Shown here in pieces: positions 22,476-32,939 of a stretch of DNA of 64,000 nt; within the stretch, counting starts at the first letter, position 1, and each line of letters begins with the position of its first letter. The DNA is from Rhizophagus irregularis (taxonomy: Eukaryota > Glomeromycota > Glomeromycetes > Glomerales > Glomeraceae): contig NC_089446.1 of the NCBI RefSeq assembly GCF_026210795.1, forward strand, positions 2,633,001 through 2,697,000, written 5' to 3'. Made by a program: the position numbers and the translations under genes. A model generated the notes under the pieces. That model saw nothing but the letters and a program-made list of their open reading frames with translations. It had not been told where the DNA came from and made no database searches.

Positions 22476-23684
22476 TTAATTATCACTTGTAGGAGGTTTA
22501 TAATCGGGTGGCTGCGATGGAACTGGCATATTTACAACATATGATGATGGATCAGGAAACCCACCTCCAGCGGTAGGATAAGCTGGAGGGCCAGTTAATT
22601 GTGGTGTTATCACATTTGGAGGAGCGCCACTTCCATAATTTGAAGGGATAGCGCCACCTTCTGGACCAAAACTACTAAAAGCTTCCTGTTGTACTTGTTG
22701 TACTTGATTTTCTGAATAACTTTTAAAAATGTTACTACCCGAATTTGGGGGTGAAAAATAACCCGGACCATTTGGAACTGGATATGGTGTATGACCTGGA
22801 GGTCCTGATGTCGGTCCCTTAAAATCACGATCATTTTAGAGTGTATATATGAAATATTCTCGAATTATTGATTTAAAAATTTCTCTTACTTGATTCTTAA
22901 AATTCATTGATAAATGAATTTCTCCAGCGGGCTTTCCACTAGGACGTGTAATATTAAACCAATTATCAACATGACCTTGTTGAAAAACTTCATATAATGG
23001 TACAGCAGCTCCTCCTATGTGAATAAGTGATTAAGTTAAATATTTTCTCCAAAAAAAAAAGATACATATATATATATACTAATTGGTAAACAATTTTACC
23101 TATTAAATCATCATTACTACTAACATCATCAAGTACTTCAATATAAAGTTCATATCGACCTTCTAAAACATCGCTAAAAATAATATCAATTTAATCGTTA
23201 ATATACGATTATAATCTAAGGGAATAAATTAAAAATCTTTGAAATATTTTAATAAATCAATATCAAATCACAAGATTTAAACGTGAAATAACAAAATGAA
23301 CATAATAAATCAAATTTACATACAAGTTGAATTTTTCGTTCCAAGTTGCTCCACTTCCAGCATTCTGAATAGCACAAGTTTTTTGCTTATTATGTTTGTC
23401 CAAAGATAAACAAACATAAGGGTTCGTTTTATCTATTAATATATTAATACTATTATTTAAATAAATTTATTACAAATATTTATTATTTATTATTCTATGA
23501 AAAGTTAAATAAAAAACGATACGTACCAAAAAAATCACTTTCTTTAAGTTTTTTACTTTCAACTTTAATTTCGACCCAAAATAAGCAGTGAAAAATTATC
23601 AATAAATAGCTTAACAAATGAATAATGAATAAGTTAAATAAGTGAAAATTTACCAACAGTTACTTCTAATTGACCATAAGGCAT
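22476..23684 (-). CDS. C2-domain protein with Pro/Gly/Gln-rich tail
   Basis: Six exons on the minus strand: 23684-23654, 23562-23527, 23432-23324, 23173-23100, 23014-22890, 22817-22476. All introns are GT...AG and phases match; 717 nt, 238 residues. Residues 1-122 form one C2 domain: MPYGQLEVTVVESKKLKESD, then DKTNPYVCLSL (Asp20/Asp23 region), GSGATWNEKFNFDVLEG, YIEVLDDVSSNDDLIG (Asp74, Asp75, Asp80, Asp81) and FNITRPSGKPAGEIHLSM. The acidic loops suggest calcium-dependent phospholipid binding. From 126 the tail is low-complexity and rich in Pro, Gly, Ser and Gln (YFSPPNSGS, QVQQVQQEA, ending PPTSDN). No membrane segment. Probably a soluble membrane-recruited adaptor; the partner is unknown. 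No damage seen. The acceptor of exon 2 (AAAG at 23563) was chosen because it preserves phase and the C2 pattern. Confidence 0.88.
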
Positions 23685-23802
23685 ATTGATAAAAAACTTT
23701 AATTTTTTTAATGAATTTTCGATTCTCATAAATTTATAATTATTGTACAACCGATGGACAAATAGCGTGTAATCGTGCAGGGAAAATAGTGTGATGTAAT
23801 AT

Positions 23803-23808
23803 CACGTG
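23803..23808. promoter_or_regulatory. CACGTG palindrome upstream of the C2 gene
   Basis: ATCACGTGAC lies about 120 bp before the C2 start codon. CACGTG is the E-box bound by bHLH factors such as Cbf1-type proteins in fungi. Position is suggestive only; the hexamer occurs elsewhere in the window (for example 617, 44321). Confidence 0.2.
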
Positions 23809-24218
23809 ACACAGGGCTGTAATTTCAAAATAAGTAAGAACCAGTGCGGAATCTAAAATTGACTATTTTTGGTCGGATAATTTTTTTAAAAGGATCTTAT
23901 TATAGTAAAATCATACAAATTATTCATATGATGGCAAAAATTGTAGTTTTTTGAAAGAGTAAAAGGTTTTATTATTCTTTCAACATCATCTAATACTAAT
24001 CACGAGATTATTATTATACGAGCAGAAGATGCAAATTCCGGTTTTATGTAATCTCGTTACTAAAGCATTCCGGCAATATCAATACAACCTTCGTTTTTTT
24101 GGTAATAATGTGAAATATACTTTACTTTATTTGATTAACTTATACAATTTTTATATGTCAATCAAAAATGAACAAGTTGGCAATTCTCTAACGCTACCAT
24201 TAAACTACTACAGAACTA

Positions 24219-24328
24219 TACATTCTGCCCAAATTATTTTGGGCTACCGTAATTATTATTTTGGCACTTTACATAGTCATATAAACTGAATGAATTACAG
24301 CATCCCAAAATAATTTGGGCAGCATGTA
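24219..24328. mobile_element. 110-bp MITE, TA-flanked
   Basis: The left end TACATTCTGCCCAAATTATT and the right end (reversed) TACATGCTGCCCAAATTATT match for about 27 bp, through TTTTGGG. The ends start with TA, fitting Tc1/mariner-type mobilisation. It lies within an otherwise meaningless open frame (24029-24289). Confidence 0.7.
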
Positions 24329-26380
24329 TATACTGATCCATCCTATTACAGGATCACGTTTCATTTCATTACGTGGTAATTAGTTAAACTTCAAGTATGA
24401 AAAGCCATCTCTTTGATACCCTCCCTCATTAGATGTAAAATAAAGCGTCAAGACATGAATGATAATGGAAAGGCCGAAAGGGGGTCCATTTTTTTCATAA
24501 CGTAGTACAGTATATTGGATAATTTTCAAAAATTATGTTTTAACATCAAATATTGACTGAATTTAAATTTTAAATTTCCTGTATCTAATATCAATTTCAG
24601 TAAAGCTAACTTGTGCGTCGACAATTGCTGGAGTTCTCTTTATTTTTCATGCTCTCAACTCCCAACTTTTGGGTATATCATTCTTTTCGTCTGTCAAAAT
24701 TCAAGAGAATAAAGCGGTAAATAATAAAATAAAATTAAATATTTTACCTCAAAAAAAAATTATTGGTTAAAATCTATGTATCCACCTGCGGGCTGCGGCT
24801 AGGTTATACCGATTTTCCTTCAGAATTTTTCACCCTTTCATGAATTTAACTTCCGTATTACAAAGAGGTTATCAAAAATCCCAGATTTACACACAATTTC
24901 CCAATTGAAAGGTACATAAAAATAGATTTCATTCATCTTTCTATATCCCTATTTTAGTTGAACAACTTTGGGATTAGATTATTGGGTGAAACCATGGGAG
25001 TAAATCCATTGGAATTCGACCCCCAATAACTTCACCAAAATAAGTGGTGTTACCCATTAGGTAGGGCCGAACCAACAAATATTTATGTACACGCAGTTTA
25101 AATTCGTAATACATCATCACTCCTTTCTTAATGGATTCAATTTCCTAATTTAAGCTATAACATTCATTCATAATTACAAAACCTTTTTAGGGGATAATTA
25201 TAATATATTCTTTTTTCAATTATTGGTCGATAAGTCGAATAAAAATCTTAACAATAATAATTTTTACAATTAAAAATGCTTTAACGTTTTAAAAAATAAA
25301 ATAAAATAAATAAAATGAAATGAAAAAAATGAAACACTCAAATATATGGCACAGTTTTAGATAACCATGAATAATCGGAAGCTGCGGAATTGGCTGTGAC
25401 AAGGGGGTCCTTAAAATAAAAATAAATAAATAAATAACGGAATTAAAGTACCGTATAAAATATTCTTTTTTAGGTTTTAGAAAGTAAGTCCATAGAATTT
25501 CGAAAATGTCGATCATTTCTTTCGATTCTTTCTGACCGAATTTTCTTTTGTGGCATTTTCAGCCGTGATTTACAGAATGAATTTTTTTTTATTTATTTTG
25601 CGCAGTTATGTAACGCGCAGTAAAAATTGGTGAAACCCAATACGGTTAGATCATTATCGTTTTTATAAGGGTAATTTTATTGGCCTTAATAGCTATAACA
25701 CTTAATTGGGGTTTATTATACCAAGTGAAATCGATAATTTGATTACATATATTTACTTTGTATGTGTATGTATTGTATATATGTATATATTGTATATAAA
25801 AAAAATAAAATATTTCTTAAATCAAAACTTATAAAGTAGAAATTGTATAATTTATTTGGGTTAAAAATAAAATTTGAATCAAAATGTTCGTTCATATCCA
25901 ATATAATAATCTTAAAAAAAAAAAGGAAAAAGAGAGAGAATATACAGTATCATATATATATATATGCATATATACATATATAATAAAGAAACTATTTAAC
26001 AATGACAGGTGAAGAAAGAAAAAAATCTACAAAAAAGATAAAAATATACAGATAAAGAAATATATAGAAGTATATATATAATATATATGTAAATTGTGAA
26101 TGATATAAAATCCGTAGTTGAAATTGTTCATGAATTTGGTTATCTAATTCTATAATTTAATGATTGACTAAAATTGTCTATATGCGACTTAAAATCTGAA
26201 ATGAGGTTGTTGTCTACTGCGAAATTATAAAAATTGTTCAAGTTTGAATGAAATTATTGCCAATTTTAAACAGATGATGCCAAAAAAAAATAAAAAATAA
26301 AAAAAAATCGAATGCCAATTAAATAATTATATCCTTGTAGAACTAATATAGACTTCGTTACAATATACGTGTTATTTGTA
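24329..26380. other. Intergenic DNA downstream of the HMG-box gene
   Basis: Unique, mixed-composition sequence at 24560-25100 (less AT-rich than average) with no open frame I can assign. TATATA/CATATA microsatellite stretches lie at 25750-26100. Nothing else supported. Confidence 0.4.
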
Positions 26381-27265
26381 TTATATTTGTTGCATCCAAT
26401 ATTCTTCGTTAAAATAATCCATGGGATGATAATATAATTGATCTATTGGACCCATTTGACCCATTTGACCCATTTGACCCATTTGACCTATTTGATCTAA
26501 TCCAACAGGGATTGTGTAATCTAGAGTATTATCCGGAACAATTTGCTGCTGTTGTTGTTGAGGAATGTTAAGATTAATCTTAGGAATGTCACATGTTGTT
26601 TCTTGATTTTTCTGTAATTTGACCTTAATCTTTCTTTTTGACTTTAGATTAGAATTATTATTTTCCGGATTAAAATGCTTCCATGCGGCTTTATCTCTCT
26701 TAGGTTGATATTTATATTTGGGGAACATTTTTTTATGCATTTCAGCCACTTCCTTACCTAGTTGCTTATATTCTTCTCTTTCACCTTGAGAGAGACCTTT
26801 CCATATTTTTCCAATTATCTGGGAGAATTGTCTTTCGTTATAATCAGATAAAGCAGGAGTTTGATTCTTCTGGTCATGTGCAATCTTACGGAAAAGAATG
26901 AAATTATTTGATGGTCTTTTAATATGCCCATCCGAAGCATGGAACGGATTTTTGTTGATAAATTCTACGGCAGACATTGGAGGTGGAAACATTCTTAAAA
27001 GTCTTTTTACATTATTAAGTTGTTCCATCGGTACAAATAAATCTTCGTTGTCGCTAACAGTTGGTGAATTACAACCGGAAGAACAACTAGTGGATGCAGC
27101 GTCACTACTAGTTGAAGGTGAGTGAGGAGCGAAAAGAAAGCTAGTATCAATTGTATCAATTGAAGGAGAATGAGGAAGAATTAGAAGAGAAGTATCAGAT
27201 GTTGGAATAATAAGTGAATTATTTTCACTATGAATAGAAAAAGCTGGAGTATGAAAATTTGTCAT
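26381..27265 (-). CDS. HMG-box protein (MATA-HMG type), 294 aa
   Basis: Single exon, ATG at 27265. Residues about 1-75 are Ser/Thr/Pro-rich. Residues about 114-190 form an HMG box of the fungal MATA type: HIKRPSNNFILFRKIAHDQK, then SDYNERQFSQIIGKIWKGLS, GEREEYKQLGKEVAEMHKK, FPKYKYQPKR. The N-F-I-L-F-R, I-W-K and Y-K-Y-x-P positions expected for minor-groove binding are present. Residues 200-225 are basic (SKRKIKVKLQK), then comes a short Gln run (residues 236-241) and four GQM repeats (from a 9-bp tandem repeat, 26448-26490), and an aromatic acidic end (YFNEEYWMQQI). Likely a nuclear sequence-specific DNA-binding protein; this class includes fungal mating-type regulators but is greatly expanded in Glomeromycotina, so a mating role is not implied. 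Confidence 0.88.
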   Translation of the reverse strand: MTNFHTPAFSIHSENNSLIIPTSDTSLLILPHSPSIDTIDTSFLFAPHSPSTSSDAASTSCSSGCNSPTVSDNEDLFVPMEQLNNVKRLLRMFPPPMSAVEFINKNPFHASDGHIKRPSNNFILFRKIAHDQKNQTPALSDYNERQFSQIIGKIWKGLSQGEREEYKQLGKEVAEMHKKMFPKYKYQPKRDKAAWKHFNPENNNSNLKSKRKIKVKLQKNQETTCDIPKINLNIPQQQQQQIVPDNTLDYTIPVGLDQIGQMGQMGQMGQMGPIDQLYYHPMDYFNEEYWMQQI

Positions 27266-30200
27266 TGTTTGAATATTCTGTAATTTTATTGATTTTATTT
27301 TTGTGTTTAAAAAAAAAACTGAGATTTATTATTATTATATTTATTTCTTGTTTGTTATTTTCTTTTTTTTATTTTTTTTTGAGAAATCCATGGCGATATT
27401 TATACCTTTTTTTACAAGAATGTGATTAATGTGATGATTGATTGCTGTGTAATGAAGATTTTAAACAATTATTTTAGGAAATTTTTGAATCAAAAAATTC
27501 TATTATGTATAATTGCTGATCAATAATATATAACAGGAATTTACAACTCCGGTGCCTGAGTAAGAGGCAGTTTATATTATTCAATCCCGGTGTAACTCAT
27601 TGTTAAATTACTATTTTATCTTTGAAACCTATTAAATGTTTTGTTGAACAGAAATACAGAATATTCAGAAATTTTCAGAATAATTTTAAAAATATTCCAA
27701 ACATTCTTCGAAGAAGAGTATCAATAACCTTTTCTAGTTTAATTTATTCAAATATTTTAAAGCTGAATTCTCGAAATTTTCTGTTTTAGGACGATAATGT
27801 TTGAAATGTTGAAACCCGGGTATTGAGATTGTTTATTAATTTCATGAAATTTTCACACGCTTTCAAAAATGATTTACCAAAGTGTTATTCTTTTTTAACG
27901 TATATCGAAATTTTCTATGTAAATACAATTTAGGAATAATATTATAGAAAAATTTGCATGTATTTTTTTTAAAAAAACACATATATATATTTTTCAAATT
28001 GACTTATAATTAAATTATATATATATTTTTTAAATTGACTTATAATTAAATTATATATTTTTTTAGAATAAAACACATATTTTTTAGAATAAAACACATA
28101 TTTTTTAGAATAAAGTACATATTTTTTAAAATAAAGTATATATTTTTTAAATTAAAGTACATATTTTTTTGAAATAAAGTACATATTTTTTTAGAATAAA
28201 ATACATATTTTTTAATATATATTTTTTTTAAAAAAAATATATTACACACATATATACGCATGTATATTAAATTTCTTTACGAATAGAAAAAAAAGCAGGG
28301 ATTGAAAAAAAAAATTTTTTTTTTAAAAGACCTTCCCGAACGAAAGGAAATGTTCTATTTGTTTGTTTATCTTTTTTTTTCAAATGGAAACACTGCAATT
28401 TTCATGATTTTTTTTTCTCATTTAAAAAAACAAATATTATTCCTGGTAACAGAAAAATGAAAAATTCCAGAAAAAAAGAAAATAATATTTACGCCTAATT
28501 AATTACAATACATGCAATCTGGTTAATTAACATAATTTGTCAAAAAAAAAAAAAAATTATGCGCCAAGAAAGTTTCAGTTAATCATGTCTTTTTCTCTTT
28601 CAAAAATATTAATTAATTATTTGATATACTTTTTTAATATCATTGTAAATCGAATATGTAAAAAAAAATCCTTGATACTTTTCTTTTCTAATCATATGAA
28701 TTTTTTCTATACAAATATAGTAGTTAATTAATTATTGGAAAATTCTAGTGCAATCCTTCTTGCTTTTGCAGATTCCAAATTCAGTAATTTGCACAACCAA
28801 CGTGCTGTTGGAACATTCTTTTGCTTCTATTAGGTAAGGTGATAATAAAGAAAGGGTGATACAAGAGTGATATGGTATGCGGTAATACAGTACACCCAAT
28901 CTAGCATCTGATTGAATGCTAACATTTTACATAATCTGAGTAAATAAACCTTAACTGCGGCAATTTTTTTTTTTTTTACAGTACTAATAGATTATAATCT
29001 TTAGAAAATGATTCTTTTTTAAGGAAGATCGAAGAATTTTCTTTCCATGAAAATTTCGGCGGCGTTTTCTATTCATTATAATGTTATTAAGAATACTTCT
29101 AAACTTTGATATAAATTACTTGATATAGAGCATTTAGATAGCATATGATCAATTTTATGATCAATTTTAAAAAGATAACGAAGATCAAAAAGGAAGAAAT
29201 ACTTAAAAATAAAAATTTTGGCGTAAAATTGTCGGTGTTCTCTTCTCCGTTATTCATTTAACTTTAAAAATACTATACAAATCTTGATTTTGATACGTGA
29301 ATAACTCAAAATTTTTTTTTCTTCGTGTCTCTTTAATGTATTGTAACAATAACTTGCCTTAATCCAAAATTCATAAAATTTCATAAAATGGCGTTTTTTA
29401 TTGTTTCATCTATTTTGAAATTTAAAAACGATATTTTAATCATGATAAGGCAATATGATAAAATGATAAAAAGAATATATATATAATGAATTTAATTGGT
29501 TTTCTTTCATCCATGACTTTATTTGGAAAATCCCGCATTTATTTATAATACGGTATGATCTAATTATAATACGGTTAAATATTTTATACGTATATAATGT
29601 AATAAAATTTAAACATATATTTTATGCATAAAATCATATATATATCGCGACTTATGATAACGTTCTAAATCATTGTATCATTCATGTATAATAAAGTAGA
29701 AAAAGGTTAAATCTCGACCTTGATTTTAATGAATAAGCTTTGTAACTTTTAATATTTACGGTAACTTTTTTACGCCGAACATGCCGAACATCCCGAACAT
29801 AATATGAATTCGAGGGAAAAATTAATAAATTAAGATATTTCATTTTGCCAATATACTAAAAACGAAAAACAAAGGTTGAAATAAACAGGTTTATAATATT
29901 TTTGTACTTATAATAATAATTGAATATTAAATATTTTTTTTAAAAAATTAATATATAATTTTGTCTAGAATCTTCGTAATTTATTATATGTATTTATTTA
30001 TGTATATTTATATAGATATTTACAATTCGGGAAATTTCAAAATTAACCGTGCTTATCATCTTGGGGAAATGGGGTCCCTGGCCTAAAACTTAAAAGTATT
30101 TATAATATTCTTTATTTACCTCATATCCTTTGACGCGTTATATCTATCCGCAATATCTAAACCCAAATTGGATTGGTGCAATTTTTAAATGTTAAACATT

Positions 30201-31085
30201 ACACAAAGGTAACAGAAATACAAAAATGACACATTCGAATCTTTCATGATGATTATTATGATTATTAGGTAATTGTTAACCTATTAAACAATATTTATCC
30301 TAGAAGTACAATAGGTAAAACAATAGAAATATTTTGTTATAATATTAAAAAAAAATTATTTGTTTATTTTTCCCCTTTTTGTTTTAAAGAATTTTTTCTT
30401 AAAAAAAAAAAGGTTAAAATTATTTTTTGGTCTTATCCAAAAGATTGTTTATTATTATATTCTTCGTCACAAAAATTCGCGTTTTGCATTGTAAACATGA
30501 TCTTTTGTTCGGAGCTTTAATTCCAGGCCACACATTTATGATAAATTTAAATTAATCAAATCAATTGTCAAAATAGTCAATCTTAATGTAATTAGAGTCA
30601 AATTAAAGTTTATCAATTATTTTTTATGGTGACACAACATTGTGTTACAATTATTATGTATTGAGTTTCCCTTTTATTTTTTTTTTACTTTCCGACTTTT
30701 TTTTTTAAACAAAAAAAAATTGACAAATAATTACAATTTCTATCATTTAAACTTCTTTTCTTGTAAACATATTTTAATTTTTAATTTATTTAAAAAAGTT
30801 TTTTATTTTTTGATTGGTGCGATGATCAATTTTAAACTCCGAAATTCAAAAATTAAAAATTATTTTTTTTTTAAAAGTCCAATAACAATAACCCCAATTC
30901 TGGAATGATTTTCACACAAGTTTTTATTTGGTATGATCGAAATTAAAGAATCGGAAAAATTAGGAAATTTCTGCATTCCAATGATATATTTTTTTTGTTA
31001 TAATCTTATGCTTTGATGTTAAATTAGAATAGATTGAATTAAAAGTGTGTGTCATTTGATACTACATCTAAGCCAGAATATAATA
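27266..31085. other. Intergenic DNA, mostly AT-rich
   Basis: Apart from the minisatellite at about 28060-28215, nothing is firmly supported. At 28772-28833 a 62-nt open block follows TTTTGCAG and precedes GTAAGG; it could be an exon of an unknown gene but no partner exon is visible. The open frame 30642-30908 is low-complexity. Confidence 0.4.
28060..28215. repeat. Minisatellite, unit about 20-22 bp
   Basis: About eight copies of a unit like ATATTTTTTAGAATAAAGTA. They create a chance open frame on the minus strand (28261-28046) whose peptide simply repeats the unit. Confidence 0.75.
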
Positions 31086-31373
31086 TTAAATTTCTTTTTC
31101 ATTATCTTTAACTGAGGAAAATAACGTAAATTTAAAAATCAGCTGATCATCGCACATGCACACTGCTACTGTAATTAACCTTTTGCCTATTGGTCTTGGT
31201 TTCCAAATATATTCATACACTGATACACGTGAGTCAATGAGCATTGTGTAACCACAACAAGACAAAATAAAATCGCTATCGTGTAAGGAGATTATTAATG
31301 CGAATGCAAATATTTTATCCGAAACTTGGTTAACTGCAATGTATCCCCATTTTAACAGAAAAAGATTATTCAC
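31086..31373 (-). CDS. Unrecognised protein-like open frame, probably an exon or relic
   Basis: A 95-codon frame with complex composition unlike the surrounding AT-rich DNA: VSDKIFAFALIISLHDSDFI, CCGYTMLIDSRVSVYEYIW, KPRPIGKRLITVAVCMCDDQ, ending SSVKDNEKEI and TAA at 31086. There is no ATG at its start (the first codon would be GTG), so it is either the last exon of a gene whose upstream exon I cannot find or a truncated relic. Alternating hydrophobic and polar residues suggest beta structure. No motif lets me name a family. Confidence 0.3.
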   Translation of the reverse strand: MNNLFLLKWGYIAVNQVSDKIFAFALIISLHDSDFILSCCGYTMLIDSRVSVYEYIWKPRPIGKRLITVAVCMCDDQLIFKFTLFSSVKDNEKEI

Positions 31374-32291
31374 AATGAAAAATTTAATGGACTTTTCATT
31401 ATTTATTACAATAAAGATGAATGCAATTTTTGATTCTCCCCCTTTTTTTATTTTTAAATTTTATTTATTTTTGTTCAGAAAGTGGTCCAATAATATTATT
31501 CAAAATATTTTACATTGTTTTTAGTATCAAAAGATTTTGTTAACTTTACACTTAATAGATTAGTTAGAAATGATGATGTTATCCACATGACAACATCGAT
31601 TGGAAGGTTTACATTGATTTTAATAACGTATAACAATATTCTCCTGTGCTTTTGGCAAAAAAAGATATTCTATAATCATTTAAATAAGGTTAATTGGAAT
31701 GTAAAATAGATATCAGGGTTCTGAATTCGTTCATCAATCGAGGATTAAAACAAACAATTATTTTTGAAATCTGTGACACAAATATATATATTATATTATT
31801 TTTATTTTTATTTTTTTTCTTTTGATTTTATAGAAAAATTAAGCAGTGCCTAACTTTAATTGGAAATATTGGTAATATATGCAGACAGAAAAAAAGCTTA
31901 CAAAGTATGAAGGTAAGTAAATATTCTTTGACGCGCCATTTGAGTGCATATTTCTTTCTTTACCATAAAAATTAAAAACACTTAAATATATATTAAACTG
32001 TACGAACAAAGTGACTTTTTTTTCTGCTCCTAAAAATATCCTCTAAAATGACTATTACGCTACACGAAGAAAAGCCACTAGTCTATGAATTTGATTGTAT
32101 TCAACTGTAAAAAAATATAAATATACATATTTTATTAATATTCGGTATAATAACGTCTATTCAAGTATAAAAACGCTCAATTTTCTCCCTGGTGTTCTTA
32201 CAATTTAAATCTAGATCTCATATAAATTACAAAAAAAAAAAAAAAAGACTTTCCTCTATTTATAAAAAAAAAAAAATTACGATATACAACT
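31374..32291. other. Upstream region of the second HMG-box gene
   Basis: AT-rich. A 79-nt open block (31834-31912) is framed by TTTATAG and GTAAGT and reads KIKQCLTLIGNIGNICRQKK, an exon candidate without visible partners. A-runs at 32232-32246 and 32267-32277 directly precede the HMG start. Confidence 0.3.
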
Positions 32292-32939
32292 ATGTTCGCA
32301 AGAGAAACTCACTTCGTAAACGGATTCCTAAATCAATATGGTCCCGATTTTTATAAATCGTTAAAGGACACCAACCTTCCTTTACGTACTCCACGTAAAA
32401 AGAATGGAAAAATTCCACGACCCCCTAATTCGTTTATATTGTTTAGACAATACGTTTCTGAATACGCAAAAAGACGTGGATTGACATTTGAATACGAGAA
32501 TGAGCAAATAGTTTTAAAATCTAGCCAAGCGTATTTGGGAAAGGTTTCATCTTGCCTTTGGGTAAACCTTCCCATTGATACAAGACTCATTTTTAAGCAA
32601 ATGTCCGAAACGGTCAAATATTTTCACGAGCTAAATTACCCCGAATACAGATATAGTCCGAACAGACAAGCACATATTTTTAAAGCAGGGAGGAAATTTA
32701 AAAAATCAAAACCTGTGAAAGTAGTCTCCGAGGAAACGATCCCACAGACTAATATTTTGAATCAACAAAATTTCAACCACCTTAACCAACCTATGACTCC
32801 CATTAATGACCAATATTTGGGAGCTGATTACTCTATTTTGACCGAATACACTTTTACGGCGACGCTTCCTAGTCAATCCTTGCATCCATATTATTATAAT
32901 ATGTACAATAATTTCTTCATTAACGAATTCGAATTTTAA
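32292..32939 (+). CDS. HMG-box protein (MATA-HMG type), 215 aa
   Basis: Single exon. Residues about 40-122 form the box: KIPRPPNSFILFRQYVSEYA, then KRRGLTFEYENEQIVLKSSQ, AYLGKVSSCLWVNLPIDTRL, FKQMSETVKYFHELNYPEYR, YSPNRQ. The N-terminal PRPPNSFILFR and C-terminal YPEYRYSP are canonical; the middle helix is less so, with about ten extra residues (LTFEYENEQI) between helix 1 and the SxxLGxxW-like part. After the box a basic patch (KAGRKFKKSKPVKV) is followed by an Asn/Gln/Tyr-rich tail. Likely nuclear DNA-binding protein. Codon usage and the lack of breaks suggest an active gene. A different subfamily from the protein at 26.4-27.3 kb. Confidence 0.85.
   Translation: MFARETHFVNGFLNQYGPDFYKSLKDTNLPLRTPRKKNGKIPRPPNSFILFRQYVSEYAKRRGLTFEYENEQIVLKSSQAYLGKVSSCLWVNLPIDTRLIFKQMSETVKYFHELNYPEYRYSPNRQAHIFKAGRKFKKSKPVKVVSEETIPQTNILNQQNFNHLNQPMTPINDQYLGADYSILTEYTFTATLPSQSLHPYYYNMYNNFFINEFEF

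Noticed and set aside
27535-27605. tRNA-like stretch with CCCGG and GGTGCCTGAGTAAGAGGCA
   Set aside because: No pairing T-stem and no proper acceptor stem; the words do not fold into a cloverleaf.
28046-28261. 71-codon minus-strand open frame
   Set aside because: Direct translation of the 20-22 bp minisatellite.
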